Made by a program: the position numbers and the translations under genes. Source: Meconema thalassinum (lineage: Eukaryota; Arthropoda; Insecta; Orthoptera; Tettigoniidae). From it: a DNA stretch of 64,000 bases. The DNA lies in the NCBI GenBank assembly GCA_946902985.2, contig OX336399.1, forward strand, positions 161,178,411 through 161,242,410, given 5' to 3'. Below are positions 23,271-33,863 of the stretch, one piece after another. Under the pieces are notes generated by a model, which worked only from the letters and a program-made list of their open reading frames with translations, was not told where the DNA came from and ran no database searches. Position 1 is the first letter of the stretch. Every line of letters begins with the position of its first letter.

Positions 23271-24026
23271 TGTTACGGCTGTGAGTTTGTGTCATCGCTC
23301 GCCGCTTGAGTCACAACTGCCCCAGGGGCTGGGCTGTGGCTCGCCTCCTGTATTGCGCGCGCCTTATGCAACAGGGCTACTACAGACAAAGGGATAGTCC
23401 AGAAGATTCGTGACTGGACCAGCGGTGGAAACCTCGAGAAGCCGTGGACTCTGGATGGATCTAGAACCATTTATTGAGTCACCGGCCTGCTATATAAGAG
23501 TGACCCGTGAAGCAGTTGTGGTTGTGTTTTACGAGCTAGTGCGAGCGATTATCTTGTGCGACAGAAGTTTGGTGACTTGCGAAACCCCTAGTGTAGCGGC
23601 GAAGTGAGGAACATACAGGGGACTGCCGTGTTCTGAGTAAGTGTGCTTTCACTGAGTGTCAGATATTGTGGTGTCGAAATCCTGTGACATTGTTTCTCCC
23701 AGCTTGTGAACAGCGTACTTCAAGTGCTCGTAAGTACTGTATTTGTTTTACCTGAGGAAGAGGGGCAGGTAGCTTCTGCCAAGGCCACCGGACTCATTAG
23801 GACGGATTAACTTCTGTGGTCTGTTGCAAGTGAAAGGGGCCAAGAGCGCATAAGGAAGAGGCTTGAGGAAACTGGAGAAGGCTCCTAATTGCTTGTATTT
23901 GCTGATTAGTGTAATTTTCTGGCCACAATAAAGATAATTATTTCTTTAAGCAGTAATTGGTGTAGTGCTTTGTACCCCCACCGTAATCCAGTTAACAAAA
24001 GTGCCACTAGGGGGTGGCACGTAACA
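23271..24026 (+). repeat. 3' LTR of the gypsy element
   Basis: 756 bp, same length as the 5' LTR, with two differences seen. Ends CGTAACA and is followed by the ATAT duplication. Contains the AATAAA signal at about 23927-23932. Confidence 0.95.
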
Positions 24027-24644
24027 ATATATACTATGAGTGTAAGAATTGTTCAGCATGAAACGTTCTACAAAGAAGTCCGTGAGATATCTCTATCTTC
24101 AATACATCGCCCACTATAAGTGTTTTTACGTTTTCATTTCTTCCAACAATCTCCATTCAATTACTGAGGCGACAGTTTACGAGCTAGCTAGGGGCGATCC
24201 TATCGCCTCTGTTACAGCCTAGCTAGTGGTCGAGCCTATTACCCCAGATACAGCCAGCAGCAAACTGTCGAGTCGTGTTGGGTTAAGACTTCAGAGAAGA
24301 GTGGATGTGTTTGGAGTTTCCCTGGAAGTGCAACTCAGATTTTCTTCATTTCACCTGTGAACTTTTCGTTCCGCAAAATACACGGTCAAGTTAAGATTGG
24401 ACGGAAGGGGAATTTGTGTTTCATGCATTTCGCAATTCTTAAATTACGTCTGACAGGAATTCGTTGCACATGCATCTCCATGATAATATAATTAATAGTC
24501 CAGTCCGTGACTTTAACCCATTATGCCGAGACATAAAACAGATATTGGTCGTAGTTCATTGACATCGAAAAAAAAAACCCAGCGCTTATCACGTAATGCA
24601 TTCATAACTGTTCCTGGGCGAAGCTGGAGCGGGTTGCTAGTTAG

Positions 24645-25478
24645 AGAATAATTTAAAGTAGGAGTAAAGATTCAAGGAGAAATAATTTCAACTCTGAGAT
24701 TTGCTGATGCCAGTTTCATCTTAACCCATTCACGAGATGATATGAATGAGTTCACAAATAGTATGGACTCCATCTTGAGGAAAGAATTCATCAATAAATA
24801 ATTTAAAACGAAACTAATGGAATGCAGCCAAAATAAATCAGAAACCCCAATTGACATTAAATTGGCAGGTGAAAAGCTAAAGGACTTCTATTACTTAGGA
24901 AGCAAAATAATCAGTGATGGACGAAGCAAAGAGGATATAAAAAAGTAGGCTGCCTGAGGCAATGAAAGCATTTCTACAGACATGAAATCTGTTGACATCA
25001 AATATAGATTAAGGTATTAGAAATTCATTTCTTAAAGCCTTTGTCTGGAGCGTGGCGCTCTATGGAAGTGAAACTTGAACTGTTGGCGGGTCAGAAAAGA
25101 GGATAATAGAAGCGTTTGAAATGCGGAGTTACACGAGAATCATGAATATCAGATGGGTAGATAGGGTTACAAATGAAGAGGTATTAAGATGAGTGGGAGA
25201 CTGGCGACTGTTAATGAGGAGAAGAGATAGGTTGGTAGGACACAAACGTTACTAAGACACCCAGGAATAGGAAAGTTAGTTATACAATAGAAGGAAGGGT
25301 CGAGGACAAGAACTGTAAGGGTAGACAAAGGCTAGAATATGTCAAACAGACTGCCTCGGATGTAAGGTGTGGTAAGTTAAGTGGATATGAAACGATTATC
25401 TCAGGACAGCGAGGCATGGAGAGCTGCATCAAACCAGTCAAATTACTGAAGACCCAAACAACAACAACAACCAATTTT
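24645..25478 (+). pseudogene. LINE reverse transcriptase fragment, right part and 3' end
   Basis: Continues the RT begun at 16768: GVKIQGEIISTLRFADAS (the catalytic FADD is altered to FADA), KLAGEKLKDFYYLGSKI, then with many stops the C-terminal region and RLSQDSEAWRAASNQSNY near the end, followed by a CAACAACAACAA tail. Dead copy of a common arthropod non-LTR family. Confidence 0.65.
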
Positions 25479-25504
25479 ATTACTTTAGCTATGAATTATG
25501 ATTT

Positions 25505-25907
25505 TGTTGTTGATTCTTTAGGGGTTAGCGATATAGTGATCATTTAACCCCGTGTTCTTGGCTGTCTGTAGAAGCTGTCTCATAACCTGTGTGACTATGA
25601 TGTCTGTACTAGTGTGTATATTTGTAATCGAGGTAGGATTTGGCTAAGAAGCGACCGTGGCCTTAAGTTAGGTACAATCCCGGCATTTGCCAGGGATAGT
25701 GGTGAGAAACCACGGGAAATCTCTTCCAGGATGGCTGAGGTGAGAATCGAAACCTCCTCTGCTCAGATTGGACCACCCGAGGCTGAGTAGACACCATTCA
25801 AGTCCTCATACCACTTTTCAAATTTCGTGGCAGAGCCGGGAATCGAACCTCAGACCTCCGGGGTAGCACTAAGTACGCTGACCTTTACAGCATGGAGGCA
25901 ACTTTTT
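25505..25907 (-). mobile_element. tRNA-derived SINE, family B, copy 1
   Basis: Minus-strand element. Its head, reverse complemented, contains the B box GGTTCGATTCC followed by CCGGCTCTGCCA. The body matches the copy at 36724-37114 over most of its length, with shared CCCCGTG, CTGTCT-ATAAC and CCCGGCATTTGCC blocks. Confidence 0.7.
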
Positions 25908-26515
25908 ATTATCATTTCAAATAATCTTGTCGACTTCGTCGTTATGGTTGGGGTCCATCGTTATGCGTTACGGACACGGAGACGGACGTGACGTCATGCA
26001 GCCGCGTGGGAAGTGACGTCATGCAGCCGCGTGGGAAGTGACGTCATGCAGCTGCGCGGGAACATGACGTCATGCTCACTCGGGGAGCGAGAAGCAGGCG
26101 CTAATGATTATTGGAGTCTGTTGAAAGAGGCCTGGCGTCGAGCGACCTGGGGCTTTGAGCGAAGCGAACACAAGAATACAGGGTGACTTCTAAAGAGATA
26201 TACAAGATGCCATATAAGAATACAGGGTGCCTCCTAAAGAGGTGTGCAGGATGTCAGAGCAAAACACAGGCGAAGCGAACACAAGAATACAGGGTGACTT
26301 CTAAAGAGATATACAAGATGCCATATAAGAATAAGAATACAGGGTACCTCACCAAGAGGTGTGCAGGATGTCAGAGCAAAGCATCGAACCAGTCCCAATA
26401 TTCCATCCCTACTCTCACTCAACATAGCCCCCCCCCCCCTAATGTTCAGCCCGCCACTGCTCGCTCCCAGGTTCTACAACTCATCTCCCAACTCTCTAAC
26501 GTTACACTAGTCTAG
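25908..26515. repeat. Short tandem repeats: CRE-palindrome array and 112-bp duplication
   Basis: 25989-26072 holds four TGACGTCA palindromes spaced 25, 25 and 26 bases within the unit GTGACGTCATGCAGCCGCG. 26159-26386 is a direct duplication of about 112-115 bp, and each half is itself two related blocks of about 50 bp beginning AAGAATACAGGGTG. A 110-residue open frame over it (26183-26515) repeats with the DNA and looks incidental. Confidence 0.75.
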
Positions 26516-27743
26516 CCAGATCGAACACAGGCCTGCCTGGGGCAAAAACACTCCTTTTCAGAGAAATAACAACTCGGCAACAAGCTTCACGAAAACCCAA
26601 ATTAAAATCGAAAATTACATTCTACAAAGACCAAATTCAGTAAACTTCCCTCATTTCAGGTACTCTATACTTTAAACAGACACAGAAGGCATAGTCATGA
26701 CTCCTTCATGGAGTAGACTATTGTCTAATCATGTTCACCTCTCCTTCACCTTTACCATAAATTTCATAAACTCTATTTAAAAATCAGAAACTCACTCCAC
26801 AAATCTGTAAATCAGTATTCTTCCCTTATTTGAGATACACTATTCATTAAACAAACATATAAGGCATAGTCATGACCCCTTCATGGAGTAGGCTATTGTC
26901 TAAATCTGGACACTCATACTACATCCTTACACTAATTCAAATTTACGGCCAAATGATCCTTCTGACAGGGAGGCAAAGGTTTCCGCCGGCTTGCCTGGGA
27001 TGATGGGCCACAAACCCGCCATCAAAAAGTACAAAATTTACGCTTTATTCAACCAAACACATCTCTAATACAAGTACAAGAAACACATTTCTTCCCGTGA
27101 CCCTTGAAGAGGTGCCCGCGCGGGAAGCCTAAGTTAATGGGTAATGGGTAATGCAGTTGAAAGAGCCCTCCTGAGCCTTTCTAACATGCGTAGCATTTGT
27201 AGCATGCGTCATTTGAAATGATACAACGTCTAGTCTTTCAGACTGACTGTGATTTTGTTTGTTTTTGTTTTTAATTTTAATTTTTGATTCTTATTTTTAT
27301 TCACACATTATATGTTGTACTTTATTTTTATATTTTATATTTTTTATTTTTAATCAATTTTTTATTTTTTTAAATTTATATTTTATATATTTTTTTTTTC
27401 ATTTTGTAATTTGTATTTTGTATTTTTAATTTTTACTTTATATTTTGAATATTACTTTTATATTTTATATTTTTATTTTATACTGTATTTTGTGTTTTAG
27501 ATTTTTTATTTTGTATTTTGTACGTTTTATTTTTTACTTTTTAAATATTTTTTTATTTTGTTTATTTTTTTAAAACATTCTTTCAAACGAAACAACAACA
27601 GGATTGCACCAAGACCTGACGAGAATTATGTAAATGTGCCACTTTTCAAATTAATTCTTATCATCTTTACTTAAAAAAAAAACTATTTCAAATCAATTCT
27701 TTAGACCCTATACAATTTTATATTTCATATATGTAGGATAATA
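26516..27743. other. Intergenic, with a degenerate duplicated segment and T-rich low complexity
   Basis: 26645-26760 and 26815-26905 share TATAAGGCATAGTCATGA-like text and TCATGGAGTAG, so they form a divergent direct repeat. 27245-27580 is low complexity, composed of TTTTATTTTTATATTTT variants. No gene is visible. Confidence 0.6.
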
Positions 27744-28084
27744 GTAAGCCTCCGTGGCTTAGGCGGCAGCACGCCGGCCTCTCACCGCTGGGCCCGTGGT
27801 TCAAATCCCGGTCACTCCATGTGAGATCTGTGCTGGACAAAACGGAGGCAGACAGGTTTTTCTCCGGGTACTCCGGTTTTCCCTGCCAACATTTCATTCC
27901 AGCAACACTCTCCACTATCATTTCATTTCATCTGTCATTCGTTTAATCATTGCCTCAGAGGAGTGCGTCAGGCCTCGGCAGCCGGCACAGTTCATATCCT
28001 CGCCGCTAGATGGGGGCTTCATTCATTCCATTCCTGACCCGGTCGGAGACTGGAAGCAGGCTGTGGATTTTCATTTTTCATTTC
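27744..28084 (+). mobile_element. tRNA-derived SINE, family C
   Basis: 341 bp. The head carries an A box (TGGCTTAGGCGG) and B box (GGTTCAAATCC) and reads like a tRNA-derived promoter. A perfect 10-bp target duplication TAGGATAATA flanks it (27734-27743 and 28085-28094). Confidence 0.85.
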
Positions 28085-28094
28085 TAGGATAATA

Positions 28095-28472
28095 TTACTT
28101 ACAATTCCGGACTCTAGTTATCACACATGCACACAAGTACACGGGGATAATTGATCACGATGTCGCAGCAACAAGAACATTTGGCAATCATCTTCCGGCA
28201 TCTTTCTGTATGTCACTCCTGAGGAAGGAAGTCATTATGAACGAAGATTTCGTGAAAGTTGGAGACAAGAATAAAGCCCGGTGCATGTGGGAATGTTAGG
28301 TCACACACTTTCTCCGGCAGTTTCCACGCTGATATGCGAATACATGACATTTGCATTTGTGGTAACCCATCGACCAATAGTACCGTGGTTATATAAAAGT
28401 ACTTCCACTGTCATGTGAAGTAATGGAGTCCATACGGCACAGGAAACTGTTACCCGGAGGAATGTAGCGTCG
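28095..28472. other. Intergenic, nothing recognised
   Basis: No open frame or repeat of note between the SINE and the TTAA-flanked element. Confidence 0.5.
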
Positions 28473-28632
28473 TTAAGGGGAGGTTGTAAGCCCTATCTCC
28501 GCCATGTTAAATTGGTCAATTTCATGTTCCTTTTTCTCATTAAGTATTTAAGCTATGGAAACAAAACCTTACAGATATTTAGATCTATATTTTATCCTTA
28601 AATGGTTGTTTTTGGAAATGTGTGTGTCTGTA

Positions 28633-28676
<44 letters not shown>

Positions 28677-30040
28677 CAATGGCTAAAATTTTCAACTTCC
28701 TTCTCTACGAAAACATTTTTTTTAATGATAAAATCACATGAAAACATACAATTCTTTAGTTTATCATATTGAATTACTGAACAAAAATTCAGAGCGCTAT
28801 TGTTAATACTTCTTGAGAAAAAGGAACATTTGTCTAAAAAAAAAGTGAAGAAAAATGCTCTTCAAGATAAGTGTTACCTTAATGTGCACCAGGCACATAT
28901 TCAGGATCACCTTCTCTGTCCCTCTTCTGGTTCCGTTTAAACTTCCTAGCTTCTTTAGAGAAAGAAAATAAGGAAAAAGAGGAGAAAGAGAAGAAGGAGC
29001 AGGAGGAAGAGGAAAATGAGCAGGAGAAGAAGGAGAAAGAGAGGAAGTAGCAGAAGGAGCAGGAGAAGGAGAAGAAGGAGTAGCAGCAGAAAGAGAAGAA
29101 GGGCGAGGAGAAGAATAAAGAGAAGAAGGAGCAGGGGAAGAATGAGGAGAAGGAGAAGGAGAAAGAGAAGAAGAAGAAGGAGATGGAGACGAAGGAGTAG
29201 AAGGAGAAAGGGAAGAAGGAGCAGGAGAAGGACGATTAGGAGGAGCAGGAGAAGGAGGATGAGAAGGATAAAAAGAAGGAGCAGGAGGAGGGGAAGGAGA
29301 AGAAGGAGGAAAGGAACGAGAAATAGAAGAAGGAGGAGGGGAAGGAGAAGAAGGAGGAGCAGGAGCAGGAGAAAGAGAAGGAGGCGGAGACGGAGAAAGA
29401 GAATAAGGAGAAGGAGAAGGATAAGGAGGAGGAGACGGAGAAAGAGAATAAGGAGGAGGAGGAGGAGAAGGAGGAGGAGCAGGAGAAAGAGAATAAGGAG
29501 GAGGAGACGGAGAAAGAGAATAAGGAGGAGGAGAAGTATAAGGAGGAGGAGACGGAGAAAGAGAATAAGGAGGAGGAGAAGGAGGACGAGCAGGAGAAAG
29601 AGAATAAGGAGGAGGAGACGGAGAAAGAGAATAAGGAGGAGGAGAAGGATAAGGAGGAGGAGCAGGAGAAAGAGAAGAAGGAGCAGGAGAAGGAGGAGGA
29701 GCAGGAGAAATAGAAGGAGGAGGAGACGGAGAAAGAGAATAAGGAGAAGGAGAAGGATAAGGAGGAGGAGACGGATAAAGAGAATAAGGAGGAGGAGAAG
29801 GAGAAGGAGGAGGAGCAGGAGAAAGAGAAGAAGGAGCAGGAGAAGGAGGAGCAGGAGCAGGAGAAGAAAAATGAGGAGAAAATATGCCAGTTCTCAGGAA
29901 CCTATAAATGTCGTTTAGCAAACATTTTCAGCAAATAAGCATATGTGGCCCACATTATAAACGGGACTTCAGGCTATCAAAATAACATAAAATCTAAAAT
30001 TCCACTTTTTGCCGCAAAGCAGCTTACAACCTCCCCTTAA
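28473..30040. mobile_element. TTAA-flanked non-autonomous element carrying a polypurine tract
   Basis: The ends are TTAAGGGGAGGTTGTAAGC (28473-28491) and its exact reverse complement (30022-30040), so there is a 15-bp perfect terminal inverted repeat with a TTAA duplication, the piggyBac-type target. The interior has an (AT)n run (28636-28673) and a polypurine tract of about 0.9 kb. No transposase is present. The superfamily is inferred from TTAA only. Confidence 0.6.
28965..29880. repeat. Polypurine GGA/GAA low-complexity tract
   Basis: Over 900 bases almost purely of A and G on the plus strand, mixing AGGAGG, AGAAGG, GGAGACGG and AGAGAATAAGG blocks of about 30-60 bp. The Arg-rich plus-strand frame and the Pro/Ser-rich minus-strand frame (28803-29921) are by-products of the composition. 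Confidence 0.95.
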
Positions 30041-30624
30041 GGAAGGTTACAGCACAGTAGAGTCCGGGAAACTCGACTGAGAGGGAGTTGAGCTATGGAC
30101 TCTTCGATGCGTTATACAGTGAGGACACTCCATATCGAACGGAGACTCACGGTGACCGTGTGACAGCCGGGGCAGTGTGGCTAGCAGCAGCGCAGCGCCC
30201 ATCTAGTTTGGTTGGTGCGAAATCGTGGTCATGCAGTCCCGCGTACTTTGGGTGTGTATAGAATCTGTCTGATAACTGGTTTTAATTGTGATGGCTATAT
30301 TATGGAAATTATTTCTCTACCTCTCAAATACATACCAAACTACCAGTTATAACCTAACAATTTCAACTTATCTAGCTTCACATCCACATCTCTTCTATTA
30401 CACGCTGTTCATGTTTTTCTTAACACATTTTGTAACAGTTCTGGTTTAAAATATTTAATTTCTGAGCCTTTGGAACAAAAATATTATTAGAATCCTCTGC
30501 TGTGGCAACATTTATATTAAGCGTATGTTCTTTCACATTTACATGTCCTAAATTACGCTGAGGAAGGTCAAAATGTCACTGAAACCGGTACGATCTTAAT
30601 GTACAATGTACAGTATAGTTATAT
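30041..30624. other. Intergenic with a SINE family B remnant
   Basis: 30226-30292 matches the 3' body of SINE family B (minus strand; CCCGCGTACTTTGGGTGTG, AATCTGTCTGATAAC). Otherwise nothing is recognised. Confidence 0.5.
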
Positions 30625-30890
30625 TTTTTTTATTATTATATTCATTCAGCCCCCTAAGGAGCATGTGGAACCATTAAAAAGCACTGGAATTCATATTTTT
30701 GAACTTCTTATTCGCCAAAAATTTCTCCATTCTTTCACTCTGTGCCTGCCGTCTTTCTTGTGTCCATGAGTTTTGGAGTTTCAAGCTTTTCTCGGATGGA
30801 TTCTTGGGCGCAAATTTGTGGGTGTAGATCTTTCGTCAGTATGACTTGTTGTAGCCATTGGATCAATGTCGACTTCAGTAGGTCCAGCGA
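30625..30890 (-). pseudogene. LINE 3' end relic
   Basis: Minus strand: an A-rich tail with AATA repeats preceded by text that, with shifts, reads TQERRQAQSERMEKFLANKK-like, the conserved C-terminus of the LINEs in this window (compare SHSERMKGFWKDKK at 58220-58265). Only about 80 codons remain. Confidence 0.5.
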
Positions 30891-31001
30891 ATTTTGCTTT
30901 TTCGGTTCCCACTTATTATAATTACATCGTCAATGAGGAATTGGGCTATCATGGTCAATTTTATGTCATTTTACATTTACACTTTTAACGTATGCTATTT
31001 A

Positions 31002-31323
31002 TTAATTATCATTACGAATTTCAGAGTATTTGCTGGTAATGCTGTCCTTCATATTGTAGACACCTATTACACCAACGTAGCAAGTTTGGTACACTCGCTG
31101 TAATTCATCTTCACTGATATTTCGTATCAGCGCAGTTATTTCGTTCTCGAGAGCCACCAGAGTACGCGGATTGTTTCTGTATACCTTTTGTTTGAGGTTC
31201 CCCACAAGTAAAAATTGGACGGTGTTGAAACGCACGAACACATTTACTATAAGACTTCTTCTTGAGAAGATAAGTTTCCACTAGGAAAATTCTATGTATT
31301 GTTCTATACCTAACCATGTTCAC
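31002..31323 (-). pseudogene. Internally deleted mariner-like transposase relic
   Basis: On the minus strand the first part (from 31317) reads RYRTIHRIFLVETYLLKKKS and YSKCVRAFQ, like the N-terminal helix-turn-helix of mariner-type transposases. It then passes, with a frame change, straight into FYLWGNLKQKVYRNNPRTL and ALIRNISEDELQRVY, the C-terminal part. The central DDE/D region is missing, so this is an internally deleted, non-autonomous copy. Confidence 0.55.
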
Positions 31324-31659
31324 TGGATTCGAGATAGCCTACAGTACTTCACCACAAGTCGTAATTATCTCAATTAAGGTAACTTTCCAGCTCCGAGCTT
31401 ATTATATAATACGCTAAGGAGTATGTTTCACAAAACTCAAGCTCCTAAACCAGAGGGAGTTAGAACGTGTGGTTTGTACCAAAAATTTCCAAATTGTCTC
31501 AATAGTACAGGAAAAATCTTGCATTTCTTGAAAAGTCAACGGAAAAATATTTGTTTATAAAGTGCTTTTAAACAAATAAACAAGACGATAGCCCCTGTCA
31601 GAACTGTACCGCATTGCACTAGAGCTGGGCGGGTAGTCGATTCACATGGAGCACACACA

Positions 31660-31760
31660 ACCTATTGTGCGAGAGTTCTCGCACGGGTCCGCTAGTTGAA
31701 ATAAATGGATGACCTCGTAGTTCCGCCCCTTAAAACAACAATAACTAACTAACTAACTAG
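31660..31760. other. Helentron-like 3' terminus and dispersed repeat edge
   Basis: TGCGAGAGTTCTCGCA, a perfect hairpin, is followed by CGGGTCCGCTAGTTG, resembling the right end of the Helentron-like element at 24610-24642. Next to it 31703-31735 matches 16371-16400 in inverse orientation. A left end was not found. Confidence 0.4.
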
Positions 31761-32328
31761 CATTCAGAACAACACGCCCCGCCCTTGTGTTATCGACAAA
31801 TGCTAGTCAACTGGCGGTGACTATTCACTCTCCGTCCATCACACGGCCTGGTGAAGCTCCGTTCTATAGGGAAGGCTTTCACTGGTACAGCCACGTTCAG
31901 CGGCATTCGTATCTTGAAAGGCTAATAAATGCGGAAGGAGACATCATTATCTGAATGTCGTTGTACGGAAGACATGTACAATATGATATTACATAAGTGA
32001 GGCAGTGAGAGTGCCCGCACACCCCGGACGGAAATGCGTGTCATCGAGATGTGAGGAGAAGATAAAAACACAAAGGCAGGCGTGAGAAACACGTGCTGGG
32101 TGGCCGACTCAACTCCTCTCGGGTAGCTGTGACGGGTTAACAAAGTGTTAGGTTAAACACGTCATTCGCGCGCAAACAAACCCACCACTGTGTGTGTGTT
32201 AGTGTTCTGTGACCACGACAGTGGCGATTCCTCCATGTAGGACGTGAGGTTCATCCTACAGTCATCTCTCACCTGTAACTGTTGGTCATTGAAATAACTA
32301 CTTGTAAAACTCCTGTGCCAAATCCTTT
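31761..32328. other. Intergenic, nothing recognised
   Basis: Short open frames only and no recognisable motif. Confidence 0.45.
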
Positions 32329-32910
32329 CAGCAAATATGATATAATGAATATTTTCACACCAAAGAACGACGACTTGAAGATGATTTAGTGCAGGAATAT
32401 ATTTAATGGGGCCTCCAAACCTTGAAGTAAACCGTATGCGATAGAGGACATTCCACACAGTGCTGTATTTTGGCCGACAGTACCTCGAATGCTTACATTA
32501 AATAAGAATACAGCAAAAGTATGATGATTTAATAAATCATAATTGTTTTCAGCAAATATGATATAATGAATATTTTCACACCAAAGAAAGACGACTTGAA
32601 GATGATTTAGTGCAGGAATATATTTAATGGGGCCTCCAAACCTTGAAGTAAACCGTATGCGATAGAGGACATTCTACACAGTGCTGTATTTTGGCCGACA
32701 GTACCTCGAATGCTTACATTAAATAAGAATACAGCAAAAGTATGATGATTTAATAAATCATAATTGTTTTCAGCAAATATGATATAATGAATATTTTCAC
32801 ACCAAAGAACGACAATTTGTAGGAATATCTTAAATGGTGCCTCCAAACCTTGAAGTAAACCGTATGCGATATACATTCCACATAGCCACATGGCCGACAG
32901 TACGTACTAA
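32329..32910. repeat. 221-bp tandem repeat, 2.6 copies
   Basis: Copies begin at 32329, 32550 and 32771 with CAGCAAATATGATATAATG. The first two are almost identical. The third lacks about 20 bases (ACTTGAAGATGATTTAGTGC) and is more diverged, ending near 32910. Confidence 0.9.
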
Positions 32911-33863
32911 TCTCCGCCTCCGCGCGCGATCATTGTTTCCGTCCCATTTCCGCCCCTTTTCCAAAATCACCCCCACAAAAAAATATACAGCAACCGAGTG
33001 GAAAGTTGTTATACATCAAAAATTAAATTGATTGTTTTGTAAAATAGTCTTTAGGGCTAACTTGCGAGCCGTCTCGATAAGCTCTGTTTCACTGTCACTG
33101 TCAGTACTTGTAACTAGTTCTACATTTCACCCCCAGATGGGTGAAGTGTGACCTTCACCGCCCGGAGTAGAAAGCTGAGGAAGGATGGATTGCATCCTCA
33201 AAGCATGTGTTTATAGCTTTAGAAATTTATTGGAGTCCTTGAGGAGGAAGGGAGAGGTTTGGTCTGTTTAATGGTGCTCTGAGGACGTCGACTGGGATCC
33301 TCACGTCTCGCTATTGGTTACGAATTCGCGCGGTCAGAATGGATGGTCTGTTTTCAGCTTGTGCACATATGTATGGAGTGGTGTTCGATTGTATTGTATT
33401 GTGTAATGTGTTCGTATTAGTGCTGGGCGACTGAATAATTAATATTAGACTGAGTCTAATATCACAATTTAGCCCAGCTATAATAATTATCTTAAGTTAA
33501 GCCTATCATATTACGTCCTACACATTACAAAAACAAAAATCAGCAGTCACCACCGGACCACGATGTAAAATCCTTCCAATTGATGGCCGCATTCTGTGCT
33601 CTAGGGGTATAGGTTACATTGGGACTCCGGATCCAGAAGTCGTAGGTCCGATACACAGATTTTCTAAGAAGTTGTTTTCCGTGAATTCCAACTTCTACTT
33701 GCAGACAAATACCGGGATGGTTTTTAACTTGAGCACACGGCCGTCTGCTTACCAATCCTTGCCTTATTTGCAAATACACACACACAATAACACTGGTTAT
33801 AAGAGAAACTATACACTCACCCAAGTGCACGGGGCTGAAATGACCACAATGTCCAACCACTAA
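32911..33863. other. Intergenic, nothing recognised
   Basis: No gene or dispersed repeat that I can name. Short open frames only. Confidence 0.45.

Larger units (their letters stand above)
17247..24026 (+). mobile_element. Nearly intact Ty3/gypsy LTR retrotransposon
   Basis: 6,780 bp from TGTTACG to CGTAACA, with two 756-bp LTRs, a primer binding site, gag, pol and a polypurine tract, flanked by the 4-bp duplication ATAT (17243-17246 and 24027-24030). The LTRs differ at two positions that I can see (17543 versus 23567 and 17792 versus 23816, approximately), so insertion is recent. There is no env. Both large open frames lack stops, so this copy may still be able to transpose. Confidence 0.95.
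17003..24642. mobile_element. Helentron-like (Helitron) non-autonomous element, split by a gypsy insertion
   Basis: This unit splits the LINE RT. Without the gypsy it is only about 0.86 kb (17003-17246 plus 24027-24642). The left end CTACTTAATATAAAACTTAAG and the GGATTTTGATGCGGTTTTCACC motif recall Helentron 5' ends of insects. The right end has GGGCGAAGCTGG then GCGGGTTGCTAGTT, the hairpin-plus-CTAGT type terminus. No Rep-helicase is encoded. The identification comes from remembered family patterns, so the exact ends are approximate. Confidence 0.45.

Noticed and set aside
28803..29921. Proline/serine-rich protein (minus) and arginine-rich protein (plus)
   Set aside because: Both are translations of a purine-only tract and change with composition only.
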